This document shows positions 30,231 through 41,532 of a stretch of DNA of 64,000 nt, piece by piece. Made by a program: the position numbers and the translations under genes. The stretch is from positions 5,332,001 to 5,396,000 of the forward strand of contig OX328113.1 of NCBI GenBank assembly GCA_946811185.2, given 5' to 3'. Source of the stretch: Hippopus hippopus. Its lineage: Eukaryota; Mollusca; Bivalvia; Cardiida; Cardiidae. How positions within the stretch are numbered: position 1 is the first letter of the stretch; every line of letters begins with the position of its first letter. Below the pieces are notes generated by a model. That model did not search any database. It had not been told where the DNA came from and saw nothing but the letters and a program-made list of their open reading frames with translations.

Positions 30231-31012
30231 CTGTAAAGTCCAAATACAGGTAATTTTCACCGTTTATAACTCGAAAATATATCGGATTACCCATCACAAC
30301 ACAAATGTATAAGATCGGAGAACACTCGAACGAGTCAGTTACTGCATTGGTTGCCGTGAAATATGGGTGCGAAAATGCATGGAGAAGCCTGTCGGTTTTA
30401 TGGACGCCATTGATCGAGACAACCTTCGTTATCGTTCGTGTATATTCGAACTAGGCCTTCGAGAACGTCACGTGATACCATTGCATCTCATTAGTGCTAC
30501 ACAGGACCACTGTTTACACTTCCAATAGTATGTCATCGGAGAGTAAGATTGCTCTTTCTAAACCTGTTTTCTTATTTAAATGTTGTAAACTCTTCCTGTA
30601 TTGATGATAAATGAATAAGCGATTATCAGCCTGTGTCGTCGTTTTGTTTACAATGTCGATAAACTTACGTTTTTCAAGCCTAGAATGGGGACTAAACTAT
30701 CAAGTGAATGAATGGTTTGTTTGGACGCCTTGAATGATCACGTGGTGTTTACGTCACTATCACGTCACTACGGAGATTTACGGCGAAAAATCGGCTAATC
30801 GTCGGCGATCATCGATGTAAACAAACAGATAATGCGGCATGGTAGGAACTGTTCTAGTTTCAAAATTCTTTTTTCTGCCATTCACTGGAACTGTTACCAA
30901 CTGCACCTTTACATATCGTGCAAGTCATAATAATCGCCATATTTTTACATGGTAAAAATGAAATTTACTTTTATTCTATATACAGGCATTTTTACATTTG
31001 GACTTTACTGAG
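30231..31012. mobile_element. Possible inverted-repeat element, about 780 bp
   Basis: The left end CTGTAAAGTCCAAATACAGG is matched by the complement of CATTTGGACTTTACTGAG on the right. The interior contains TCACGTGA (30469) and TCACGTGG (30739). Short frames only. It could instead be a cis-regulatory region. Confidence 0.4.
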
Positions 31013-31829
31013 ACTTTAAAATTTAACGATCTAGCTACAGTTCTATACACTTATCTTTGCTTTTGTCATCAAACTAAAGTTTTTGATGCTTATCAGCAAC
31101 AACTTAATTAAACTGTGTATTATTGGAGAGGTCATCAGACCTCTCCAATAGTGGTGAGTTTAAAAGGCAGACTGCCACAGAATTTGCTGTTTAAATCCAT
31201 TTTTCTTGCGAAATTCTTCTGATACACAGTCTGTTTCGTCATGGTTTTGTAAATAAAGCGAAATCGAAAAAAACCGAAACAGGAAATGTCCGTGGTTTAT
31301 TTTTTATATGACGAATTTCAGAAAAGATCTGTTATATTAATTTGCCATTTCCCATGGCTGCAAATGACCTTTCAAATAATTGTAATTTTTCATTAAGCAA
31401 ATAAATCTAAGCAGAAGAAAAAATGAATTTCGTTAAAAAAGAGAAAGAAGACCGCTGGACAAGATCATGCGACTTGAAAAGGCGGCAAGAAGGTCAAATG
31501 ACAGTCATGTAAAGTATATGAGGTTTCTACGCGTCGGCTTTTTTACTTGTTTCTTTACATGTACCAAAATATATTAAAATTAAAAGGCAATAAACTATTT
31601 GAAAACATTGATGCTGACCTCTCCTGGTTTCTTTTGTAAAGAAGCCAACTTGTAATCATCTTTTTTTACGGCGTAACTGTATAAGTCGGGCTGTGACCTA
31701 CTTTTTGGTATTTAGTTTCGAATGAATAAATAGTCATTTGTGATTGGTCAAAATTTGTTGACATATTTATTTTGCGGGTTTATTTACGAGTCCATATACG
31801 ACACCAATTTTTTTTTTAATTGGAGTATA
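31013..31829. other. Unassigned, with one perfect small hairpin
   Basis: At 31121-31150, TATTGGAGAGGTC pairs perfectly with GACCTCTCCAATA across a 4-nt loop ATCA. The rest is AT-rich with no gene signal. Confidence 0.5.
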
Positions 31830-32265
31830 ACCCGTTTTAACAGTTTTAGATCATATCGCGACGGTTAGTGCACCTACACATGTATTTCTTGGCTTTCTCA
31901 GACTGGTGCTGACACAACTTCATTCCAAGCCACTGACAACTTTTCTCACATGCATCAAAGTTTAGAGCCGAAAAATCGCCAGAAAAAAAGTTGGCCTTAA
32001 CTCGCAAGCACCAGGGTCCGTTTTCAACAGCCATTCTTAAGAACGTTCTTTGTCTTATTCTCAAAGATTTTCCAAACTTGAAAGTAAAACAACTTCTGAT
32101 TTGCTAAACCAAATGGTTTAGCCAATCAGAGGGTGTGTTGCTTTCAAATTTGGAAAAAATGGAGAATAAGACAGAGAATTTTCTTAAGAATGGTTTGTGA
32201 AAATGGACACAGGGCAAGAGTCAGTTACGCTAACCACTGAGCTACCCGGCCGGGCTATAACAAGA
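31830..32265 (-). mobile_element. SINE-4, reverse, split by M6
   Basis: Body complement at 31830-32040 (CATATCGCGACGGTTAGTGC, GTATTTCTTGGCTTTCTCAG). The tRNA-like head resumes at 32214 (GTCAGTTACGCTAACCACTG then AGCTACCCGGCCGGG). Confidence 0.75.
32041..32213. mobile_element. M6 element nested in SINE-4
   Basis: TIRs TCCGTTTTCAACAGCCATTC (left) and GAATGGTTTGTGAAAATGGA (right). The inner stem is CTGATTTGCTAAACC with GGTTTAGCCAATCAG. CAGGG flanks both sides. Confidence 0.7.
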
Positions 32266-32335
32266 GGATACTGCTCGTTATAAGCAAACAAGTTGTATGA
32301 TCGGGTCAACTCCTAAAGCGCCTTTGACAATTAAA

Positions 32336-32600
32336 GTTGTCTTTGCGGCTAGTATGGATCAAGATCAGGGTGCACGATACGTGAGATCTAATCTTTAATC
32401 TATAGTCTCCACTCTCCTGAAGCATTTGAGATAGAAGCAGCCTTGAAATTTGTGATTTTTGTGACTTGCAGTCTGATCTTTGATCTTCTCTGTCCGCTTT
32501 GCTGATTTATCCTGGACAAGAGTCACCTTGAAGATGCAATTATTTTTCTCGTATTTTTATTCTAAAAATGTCTGGTGGGTTTATTCTGCGACCTAAGGGT
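32336..32600. repeat. Degenerate HP2 pieces
   Basis: GTATGGATCAAGATCAGGGT and CAGTCTGATCTTTGATCTTC are separated and rearranged. The right end has GCGACCTAAGGGTTAA. Confidence 0.4.
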
Positions 32601-32785
32601 TAATCTTTATCCAGCTTAATACGTGAAACTAAACTTCCAAACTGATGTTAAAAATCCAAATTTTGCTATTTCAAAGGCAGTTTTGTGAAAAGATATCTCT
32701 TCTTTGGACAGTGTAGATCCAAGATCAGACTGCACGTTCTGTGCAGTCTGATCTTGATCTACACTGTCAGCAAAAGGTTCTTAGC
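32600..32785. repeat. HP2 element, full length
   Basis: TTAATCTTTATCCAGCTTAA start, perfect-looking hairpin around GACTGCACGTTCTGTGCAGTC. The right arm is truncated at GCAAAAGGTTCTTAGC. Confidence 0.8.
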
Positions 32786-32959
32786 AATGAATGAATGAAT
32801 GTTGTTTTATGGCGCATCGACAGCTTTGGTCATTTAGCGCGCATATCTGTGTTAAGAGGTTCTTAGCAGCCGAAAAGGTTAAGACTGCAGGAGGAGGCCG
32901 AGAAATATTTGATTTGCTCAAAGAATATTTCTTGAATGAATTCCACCAGACATACATAG

Positions 32960-33195
32960 TACACTCTTTACCAAACGACAAAATTTTGGTCTTGGCAAGA
33001 ATTGAAAGCATTTGCAGACGACAAAATATATGTAGCTCAAATGATGTTGTCTGTCTTTGACAGGGTAAAAAACATTGTTGCAAAACGAAAAATGCAAGTT
33101 AACCAGCATTTTCTTCTTTTCCCATAATGCTTTTCAATAGCCCTCATTCATCCTCGGGGTCGTTAAAACTTGCGGTTGTTTGGTAAACGGTTAAT
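32960..33195. repeat. HP1 element
   Basis: ACTCTTTACCAAACGACAAA to GTTGTTTGGTAAACGGTTAA. Hairpin centre AAATGCAAGTTAACCAGCATT, slightly damaged. Confidence 0.75.
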
Positions 33196-33598
33196 CAAAG
33201 TGCATTCCATTTAAACAATATCTCAAGGAATAAGTCCGAGTAATCCAATGACAAATCAAAAGACTTCCGGCTGGCCCGTTGCCAGGAAACCGTTGGCACC
33301 CAGTTGCCATTTTGAAACACTATAATAACATTGGAGATAAGATGCTTAAGACTTTAAATGAAGCGAAAAACTTAACTGATTTTACCCTTTTTGAAGTGGA
33401 AACATTTCATTTTTTTCTGTCTGTCTGTCTGTTAGATTTTTTGAGGAGAAAGACTTTCTGTCTTGAAAGAATGTTGGGGGAAAAGACCCAAATGATATGT
33501 TGGAAAAGATCGATTGCTGGGGTGCAAGATATGTAGAAGTTCATGGAGAAAACCGTGGGTGGCTAGAAAGTGATAGTGCATGAAAGGAAGAAAGAATA
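33196..33598. other. No recognised feature
   Basis: Leads into the purine microsatellite. A (TGTC)n micro-run occurs at 33417-33432. No supported gene. Confidence 0.4.
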
Positions 33599-34062
33599 GA
33601 TGGATGAAAGGAAGGAAGGAAGGAGTGGGAAGGTCGGAGGGATGGAAGAAAGAAAGAAAGGAAGGAAGGACGGAAGGAAGGAAGGAAGGAAGGAAGAGGG
33701 AGGGAGGGAAAGAGGGAAGGAAGGAAGGAAGGAAGGAAGAAAGGAAGGAAGGAAGGAAGGAAGAGGGAGAGAAAGAGGGAAGGAAGGAAGGAAGGAGGGA
33801 AGGAAGGAAGGAAGGCAGGAAGGCAGACAGGAAGAAAGGAAGAGGAAGGGAAGGAAGGAGGGAAGGAAGACAGGGAGGAAGATAGGGAGAAAAAGAGAAA
33901 GAAAGAAAAGAGAGAAAGGAAAGAAAGAAAGACAAAGAGAAAACACCTGGAAAGGAAAAGTGTATGATAGTCAGAGAGAGAGAGAGAGAGGAAGGAAGGA
34001 AGGAAGGAAGGAAGAGGGAGGGAAAGAGGGAAGGAAGAAAGGAAGGAAGGCGGGAAGGAAGG

Positions 34063-34094
<32 letters not shown>

Positions 34095-34222
34095 AAGAGG
34101 AAGGGAAGGAAGGAAGAAAGACAGCGAGGAAGACAGGGAGAAAAAGAGAAAGAAAGAAAAGAGAGAAAGAAAGAAAGACAAAGAGAAAACACCTGGAAAG
34201 GAAAAAATTACTTGATAGTCAC

Positions 34223-34289
<67 letters not shown>

Positions 34290-34290
34290 G
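33599..34290. repeat. Purine-rich (GGAA/GGGA)n and (GA)n microsatellite
   Basis: About 690 bp in which the plus strand is almost entirely G and A. A ~300-bp module (GGAAGG blocks, AGACAGGGAGGAAGA, GAAAACACCTGGAAAGGAAA) appears twice, at about 33650-33960 and 33980-34205. Ends in (GA)n at 34222-34292. Long frames through it are artefacts. Confidence 0.95.
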
Positions 34291-34292
34291 AG

Positions 34293-34699
34293 AGATGGGG
34301 GAACGCTAGATACATCGATGGACAATTGCATGGATATTTTAATAGCGATTTTCACAGCAACTAATCTTTTTTTCAAGCCAGTTTTTGCAAAATAGTACAT
34401 GGACCTGCACATAGAATTGATGCGTAGTAATTTATCATATGATACTTTGTTTTTATAAAACCAGATTTGTATTGACATCTGTATTTCGAACCAATGACCA
34501 TTACATTCCAAACAAATTGCTTCACGTTACAGACAGGAATAAACAGGGTCTAAAATTTCGCAGACGGTCTGAATAAAAGAGCAATACGAAAAAAACAAAA
34601 TTACCTTTTAGATTGGCTAATAATGAAAGGAACACTATTCAACCAGAAAAAGATCAACAGACATTTCGATTCAAATCCCCCTTTTTCTTGGCAAGACGA
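34293..34699. other. No recognised feature
   Basis: AT-rich DNA between the microsatellite and an HP2 copy. Confidence 0.35.
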
Positions 34700-34830
34700 C
34701 TTCACAAAATCTCGGACAATGTAAATCAAAGATCAGACTGCACATTTTGTGCAGTCTGATCTTGATCTATATTATCCGCAAACGCGTATTGAGTCACACT
34801 TGGCATTGTAAGGACTAATCCTTACCCGAA
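34700..34830. repeat. HP2 element, partial
   Basis: GGACAATGTAAATCAAAGAT with GTCTGATCTTGATCTATATT. Terminal arms not clear. Confidence 0.7.
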
Positions 34831-34847
34831 CAATCCCGAGTTTTACC

Positions 34848-35050
34848 TTTTATCCTGCTAAATAACTAAAATGAAATTTTCAATTCCATAGTAAAAACCC
34901 AAATATTGCTATTTCAAAGTTATGTTGTATGGAATACTATCTCTTTAACGAACAGTGTAGATCCAAGATCAGACTGCTGTGCAGTCTGATCTTGATCTAC
35001 ATTGTCAGCAAAAGGTCAGTGAGTCGGGCTTAGCAGCCTAAGGATTAACG
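34848..35050. repeat. HP2 element, full length
   Basis: ACCTTTTATCCTGCTAAATA to GCAGCCTAAGGATTAACG. The loop is shortened (GACTGCTGTGCAGTC), with the ACGTTCT of the usual loop deleted. Confidence 0.8.
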
Positions 35051-35059
35051 CCATTGAGA

Positions 35060-35225
35060 ATAAAGGATTATTGTAAACATTGTGGGAATAGGAGAAAATG
35101 CATCTTCTATTTCCAAAATGTTTTCTTCTCTTTCCTATATTAATCTGAGCACATTCAATTTGTCGTCTGCAAATTCTTTCTAATTGGACCATTCTAAAGC
35201 TTTGTTTTTTGGGAAAGGGTTACGG
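35060..35225. repeat. HP1 element, centre deleted
   Basis: AACATTGTGGGAATAGGAGA then AAATGCATCTTCTATTTCCA. The TGCTGG stem is lost. Right part AATTTGTCGTCTGCAAATTC and GGGAAAGGGTTACG. Confidence 0.7.
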
Positions 35226-35434
35226 TGCACGACTGCATTTCTGTTAACAGACATCAAAGTACAATTCTGAAGTAAATTCCTCAACGAACCCTGGCTAGCG
35301 AAATATTGGTTTACAGATACAGAATCCAATCCCCCTCCCCACCGCCGTATTACACATGTTTTACGTACCTGCCCACTTCGTGCATTGAATTTGAATATAT
35401 TGTGAAAAATTGAGAAAATCTAAACACATATCAC

Positions 35435-35467
<33 letters not shown>

Positions 35468-35475
35468 TTTTCGAA
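35435..35475. repeat. (CTTT)n microsatellite
   Basis: About nine TTTC units. The sequence after it (CTTGTCCAAATTGAAAGGGT, TTTGCAGACGACAAAT) is an HP1 flank fragment. Confidence 0.9.
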
Positions 35476-35744
35476 AAAGACAACAAATCTCTAGACTTGT
35501 CCAAATTGAAAGGGTTTGCAGACGACAAATAAGATGAGTCTCAATCGATGGGATTTGTATTTGAAAGGTTAGAAAATATAACAGGGTGGGGGGGCGGGGG
35601 CACGAGGGAATGCAAGTCAACAGTTTAATGCATTTTTTTTCATGTAAAAATATACACATGGGAGCTATCAGCTACTTTCTTTTATTGAGAAGAAAGTTAC
35701 ATTCTTGCTTTCAAGTCTCTTATATATAGAAAACAAGCAGCCCT

Positions 35745-35958
35745 AACCATTATCCTGCTAAGTAAGTGAAATAAAACTTTTAAGCCGATAGGAAAAACGC
35801 AAATTTTGCTATTTCAAAGGTATTTTTTTTTGGGGGGGGGGAGGAATATGTTCTTATCGGACAGTGTAGATCAAAGATCAGACTGTATGTTCTGTGCAGT
35901 CTGATCTGGAAGTCCGCAACAGGTCAATGAGTCGCCCATAGTAGCATAAGTGTTGAAA
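35745..35958. repeat. HP2 element, full length
   Basis: ACCATTATCCTGCTAAGTAA to GTAGCATAAGTGTTGAAA. Hairpin arm damaged on the right (GATCTGGAAGTCCGC). Confidence 0.75.
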
Positions 35959-36154
35959 CGATACGTATCTTATTAACGTTTTATTAACGTTTTCATATAG
36001 ATAAAAATCAAAACATAAAAATGTGAATTACTACATACTGACTTTAATACTATTTAGCAATATTTTTACCGTAGGAAACATAGATCAAAATCTGCGGGGA
36101 AAACATTGAAGAAAAAGTAAAATAAAGTGTGGTAAAAGAATCTCATTATGTCCC

Positions 36155-36285
36155 TGTATTTGACTGTTGAAGAGTCTAAATCAAGATCAGATGACACAAA
36201 CGTGCGGTATGATCTTTGTCTAACTCTTCATGAAAGATAGAAGAGGTTGTAATCAGAAGATATGGGATGAAAAGGGTTAAAGATA
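36155..36285. repeat. HP2-like element, diverged
   Basis: AGAGTCTAAATCAAGATCAG with GATCTTTGTCTAACTCTTCA. Right end GGATGAAAAGGGTTAAAG. Confidence 0.5.
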
Positions 36286-36467
36286 GAGTTTTTGACATTT
36301 TGTTGGTTTTATCTTAATTACAAGACAGTCTGCTGGAGCGAGAAAATTAATTAAAGGAGCATTACAAAAAGGGCCAGGTAATTGCTTAGCGATTTCACCC
36401 TACGAATATACGTAGCAATCGGAGTTTGTTTGATTGGTATTTTACGTCTTTTTTTGCCATATTTCTT

Positions 36468-36680
36468 TAACTCTTTCAACGCCAAATAAATATACTTGAC
36501 CTCTTTTGATGGCTTTAAATACAATCTATTGAAACTTACAAAGATTTTGATTGTATTGGCATGACTACACAAGCGGAAGGTATAGATCAAAGATCAGACT
36601 GCACATTCTGTGCAGTCTGATCTTGATCTATGCCGTCCGCAGAGGTCACTGTTTTCGCCTATGAAACCGAAAGGGATAAA
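36468..36680. repeat. HP2 variant (GCGGAAGGTATAG subtype)
   Basis: TTTAACTCTTTCAACGCCAA to TGAAACCGAAAGGGATAAA. Hairpin AGGTATAGATCAAAGATCAG with its complement TGATCTTGATCTATGCCGTC. Confidence 0.8.
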
Positions 36681-37009
36681 CCACGACAGTCGGTAAATCT
36701 ATAGATAAGTTTTGGGTGTTTTCTGTTACCAGTGCTGAGTAATGCACTGTTTTAAAACCATCAGCTGCTTGCTCTCATGAATGAAGCCGAAAATAGGGCA
36801 AGCTGTAAGAGAATATATGTCTGAACACCGGGGATGAGCACCTCTAATTTAAACCTATTTAATAGTTCGGCTATTTTTTAAAAAATCGCGCGGAGTTCTC
36901 TTAAATTATCGCAATAGCTATCTCGTATCTCGCGGCAAAAATATGCCACCATATTTGTCCACTGTTAAAATCAATTTGCTAGCGAATTTCTACCAATACC
37001 TTCAATTAG
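36681..37009. other. No recognised feature
   Basis: Unassigned sequence preceding the tandem array. The transition into the array is gradual. Confidence 0.35.
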
Positions 37010-37340
37010 TAGTTTCAGTCCTTTGATTATATGTTACAAAAAGGGCAAGATTCAAAGCGAAATGGACTCTGAACTCAACACCTAGGATAACGAGACTTTT
37101 TCTCCATCAACTTAACCGTTGTGGCATAGCAGCACTAATAGTGTACAGTTGTGCTCGAAGCCCGATAAATACGGAACAGTTACAGGCAAGTTTTCCCTCC
37201 TAAATGTCAGTGTTTAGTAGTTAGAAAGGAGGCACGATTTTATAACGAAAGTAAATCCGAACTCGCTTCTAGGATTACGTGGCAGGTGTGCCATCAACAA
37301 ACCACCGAGGCATGTTGTGCAGTTTGGCACACAGCTAGAT

Positions 37341-37573
37341 TATTGTTGAATGATTAAATGGTTTTTTACGCCGCTTTCAACAATTTTTCAGTTATGTCAC
37401 GGCGACAGCTCACATATTCATGTATTTCCTTGGTTCCACTACAACTAGGCTAGGGCTCTGAAGTGTGTTGCCTAAGGACACTCCATCGAAAAACCTAGTG
37501 GATCCAGTGATGCTCCGACCCGGGACTCCAGGTCACGAGTCCTACACTTTACCACTAAGCCACGCAGGACCGC
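37341..37573 (-). mobile_element. SINE-3 with 16-bp target duplication
   Basis: Flanked by perfect direct repeats TGGCACACAGCTAGAT at 37325-37340 and 37574-37589. The insert on the minus strand has a tRNA-like head (complement of CTTTACCACTAAGCCACGC; B-box complement CTCCGACCCGGGACTCC) and a body ending with the complement of TTTTTTACGCCGCTTTCAAC. Confidence 0.9.
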
Positions 37574-40500
37574 TGGCACACAGCTAGATGTATATGAAAC
37601 TAAAACATGTAACTCTTCTTGCCCAAATTTCAGTTTTAAAAATGTTCAGAAAGAGGGCAAAATTTAAAACCGAAATTGAATTCGAACTCGCCACCTATGG
37701 TTCTGATTTATATGAGCCACCGACAAATCACCAGGGCACACAGCTGGATGTATATGGAACAAAAACATGCAAATTTTCTCGCGCAAATGTCAGTTTTGAA
37801 ATCATCAGAAAGTAGGCAAGACTTTAAGGTGAAATTGAATTCGAACTTGCATCCCAAGGAAAACGAGCGATAGGAATCATCCACTGAACAACACTAATGA
37901 ATTTTAGTTTTAACCACTGGCCGATTTACATGGAACAATTATAGGCGATTTTTTCTTGAGCAAATGTCAGTTTTGAAAATTGTCAGAAAGAAGACACTAT
38001 TTCAAATCGAAATTGAATTCGAACTCGCATCCCAGGGATAACGAGCCATAATTATGTAACACAAATTGAACTACCGGAGCTGAGCTACATAAATGACGTA
38101 AAGCTTTGCACTCAGCCCGACATACATGGAACAATAACAGGCAACGTTACTCGAACAATGGTAATTTCTATGTGTCAGACAGTTGGCAAAATTTCAAATA
38201 GAAATTGAATAAGAACTCACATCCTAGGGACTTCGAGCCATATGTACCATCAATTGACCCGCCGGGTCAGAGCAACACCAATGGCATTTAGTTTTGCACC
38301 CAACCCGATATACATAGTACAATAGCAAGGAAGTTTCTATCGTAAATGTCAGTTTTGAAATTGTCAGAGAAACGGGCAAGATTTCAAATCGAATCAGAAC
38401 TTGCATCTCAGGGATATCGAACGATATGTACAATCAGTTGATCCCGCTAGGGCAGAGCAACAACAATGGCGTTTAGCTTAGCATAAAGCCCGATATATAT
38501 GGTACAATCACAATGAAGTTTCCCTCGTAAATGTCAGTTTTCAGTCGTCAGAAATAAGGGAAGATCTCTAATCGAAATTAAATCCGGACTCGCAATCTAG
38601 GATAACGATTCTTGTGTATTAGCGACTAAATCACCGGGGTTGAGCAATACTTATGGCGTTTGTTATTGCACACGGCCCGATATACATTCAACAACAACAG
38701 GCAATTTTCTCTCGTAAATGTCAGGTTTGAAGTTTTCAGAAGGATGGAAAGATTTAAAACCGAAACGGAATCCAAACTCCCATTCCAAGCGTGACGAGCC
38801 ATACGAGCGTATGTACCATCGACTGAACCACCGGGAAGGAGCAGCAATAGTAGCTTTTAGTAGCACACGGGGCGATAGACATGGAATAATAACAAACAAC
38901 TTCTCTCACGTTAGTACCAACTTTCAGTAGGCAGAAAGAGGACCAAATTAAACAATCAAATTTAATTCGAATATGCCACCTAGGGTTCCGAGTTATATGA
39001 ACCATGGACCACCAGAGGCAGAGCAACCACCAATTCCTCGATATACATGGAATAGTAACAGGCAACCTTTCTCTCGTAAAAACCAGTTTTCAGTTGGCAA
39101 AAAGAAGACGAAATTAAACAATCAAAATTGAATTGAACTCGCCACCTAGGGTTCCGACATATATGAGCCATCGACTGAACCACCCGAGGCAGAGCAATCA
39201 CCAATTACTTTTAGTTTTGCACACAGCTTGATATACATAGAATAATGACTTGCAACTTCTTTTTCGCGCAAATGGCAATTGTCAATTGGCAAAAAGAAGA
39301 CCATATTAAACAGTCAAAATTGAATTCCAACTCGCCACCTAGGGTTCCGAGTTATATGAACCATCGACTGGAACCACCCGGGACAGAGCAACACTAATTG
39401 CGTTTAGTTCTGCACACAACTCGATATAAATGGAACAATAACAGGCAACTTTTCTCGTGCAAATATCGGGTTTGATATCGTCAGGAAGAGGATTTAAAAT
39501 CGAATGGAATCCGAACTTGCTTTCCAAGGGTAACGAGCCATACGAGCGTATGTACCATCGATTGAACCACGGAGCAACACTAAATGGTGATTAGTTTTGC
39601 ACACGCCACGATGTGCATGGAACAATAACAGAATGCCGGTTTTCATTCCGCAGAAAGAATAACAAATATCAAATTCAAAAATCGAAATTTAACGCGAACT
39701 CGCCACCTAGGATACAAAGTTAAGTGAGCAATCGACTGAATGACATTTAGATTTGCACAGTGCCCGATATACATTGAACAATAACAGACAATAACAGACA
39801 TATTTTCTCTCGTAAATGCCAGTTTTCAATTGGATAAAGGAATACCAAATTAAACAATCAAAATTAAATTTGAACTTGCTACCCAGGGTTCCGAGTAATG
39901 TGAGCCATTGACTTGAACCACCCGGGGCAAAGCACACACTAATGGCGTTTCGTTTTGCACACGACTCGATATACATTGAAGGATAACAGAGAGCTTTTTT
40001 CTCGTGCGATTGTCAGTTTTGGAATTATCAAAAGGAGGGCAAGATTTTAACTCGAAATTGAGCGCGAACTCACATCCAAAGGATAACAAGCCATGTGTAC
40101 CACAGATTGAACCACTGGGGTTTAGCAACTCTAATGGTGTATACATTTGCACACGGCCCGATATACATAAAACAAAACAGGCGACTTTTCTCGCGCAAAT
40201 GTCAAGTTGGAAATTGTTAAAAGGAGGGCAGGGTTTAAAATCAAACTGGAATCCGAACTTGTGTACTCAGAATAACGAGCCATACGAGTGCATGTGGGCC
40301 TACCATCGATTGAACATCCGGCATAGAGCAACACTAGTGGCTTTTAGTTTTGCACACGACCCGATATACAGGGAACAAAACCAGACAACTTTTCTCGCGT
40401 AAAAGTTTCTAATTGTCAGAGAGGATGGTCGAAATTTCAAATCGAAATTGAATTCGAGTTCACCACCCAGGGTTCCGAGTTACATGAGCCATCGACTGAA

Positions 40501-40586
40501 CCACCCGGGGCAGAGCAAACATTAATGGTGTCTAGTTTTGCACACGGCTCTTTATACATGGAACAATAACAAGGATTTTTTCTCGC

Positions 40587-40829
40587 TTAACTCTTTACCA
40601 CACAACCATGACTTTTAACGCCACTGAGGAAAACGGCTTTTGAAAACACTGCGGGAAAAGAAGAAAAATGCTGGTAACCAGCATTTTCTTATTTTCCCGC
40701 AATGTTTTCCATCCTCTGAAAGACAGATTTTTATGTTTTGAGTAATATTTGATTGACATTTAATGTGTCGTCTGCAAAGGCTTTCAATTAGGACCAGTCT
40801 AAAACTTTTGTCGTGTGGTAAAGATTTAC
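40587..40829. repeat. HP1 element inserted in the array at TTAA
   Basis: TTAACTCTTTACCACACAAC to GTCGTGTGGTAAAGATTTAC. Left flank TTTTTCTCGC-TTAA and right flank TTAC-ATGCCAGTTTTC rejoin as a normal array unit. The right TTAA has one substitution. Confidence 0.85.
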
Positions 40830-40994
40830 ATGCCAGTTTTCATTTACTTTCCTTGTTACGTAATTGTCAGAAAAGCGGCAGGATTTCAAATTGGTAATTT
40901 GGCAAGAATTGTTCTATTTCGGAGCACATCCACGTCAGCATAAAAAAAATCCAGAGTTTTATGGGGTACCTGTATATAGACCATTCTCTGCAAA

Positions 40995-41155
40995 AAAAAA
41001 AAGGAGGGGGGGTTAATTGCGAAGATTGTGCGAAGGACTGGCAAAAGAAAAACCAGGAAAGCATGGATTGGTGCACTGGCCACCACGATATAAATTGAAA
41101 AATCAAAAAACGGCGTTTTACACAATTTTAACAAACAAACTAACAAACAAGTCGT
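40995..41155 (+). mobile_element. SINE-1 3' half
   Basis: GGACTGGCAAAAGAAAAACC, AAGCATGGATTGGTGCACTG, CGGCGTTTTACACAATTTTA. Tail of AACAAACAAACTAACAAACA instead of CAATCAATC. Confidence 0.65.
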
Positions 41156-41204
41156 CCAAATGGCATTACGTTAAAATCTTTCAAATTTCTTTAAGCCTTT
41201 CACC

Positions 41205-41285
41205 AAATAATCCAGAGTTTTATTGACCCAGGTAGGAATGCATTTGTCAACATCGTGGGAAAAGAAGAAAATGCTGATAAAATTT
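41205..41285. repeat. HP1 left half
   Basis: CACCAAATAATCCAGAGTTT to AAGAAGAAAATGCTGATAAA, cut at the hairpin centre. Confidence 0.6.
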
Positions 41286-41532
41286 CCAGGGCAAAATGAT
41301 TAGAGACCATGTCGATTACTTAAATACAGACCAAGTTTAGATACCTTTTAAAGAAGACCGGGTAACGTTGGCATTCACCGGTACAGAACCTTGTTGAGAC
41401 TGAACGATACCTGTAATAGTAAACAAACCACCGGCTTCTAACCGTGGGCCGCACCGGATATTGTTGACATCAACTAGGGATCTTTCAGTATCATACCATA
41501 AGTCGAGGGGTCAATGCAAAACTATTCCATCT
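41286..41532. other. No recognised feature
   Basis: Less AT-rich segment around CCGTGGGCCGCACCGGATAT. No open frame of note. Confidence 0.35.

Larger units (their letters stand above)
37010..40890 (-). repeat. Tandem array of ~185-bp tRNA-like units, about 18 copies
   Basis: The phrase AAATGTCAGTTTTG or a variant recurs at about 37204, 37627, 37787, 37964, 38346, 38529, 38716, 39079, 39461, 39635, 39818, 40007 and 40199, with spacing mostly 160-204 bp. On the minus strand each better unit carries A-box-like TGGTTCAGTCGATGG and, about 40 nt on, B-box-like GAGTTCGAATTC. The units are diverged. Interrupted by SINE-3 and HP1. Confidence 0.75.

Noticed and set aside
30305..30454. 49-codon ATG frame in the unique region near 30.3 kb
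   Set aside because: Short, with equally long frames on the opposite strand; no donor site at its end.
33432..34511. 359-codon minus-strand frame rich in Ser, Leu, Phe and Pro
   Set aside because: It is the translation of the polypyrimidine microsatellite; open frames also exist on the opposite strand and in other frames, and there is no domain or splice context.
37010..40890. CRISPR-like array
   Set aside because: Units are ~185 bp, diverged and without constant repeats plus unique spacers; a satellite or SINE-derived array fits better.
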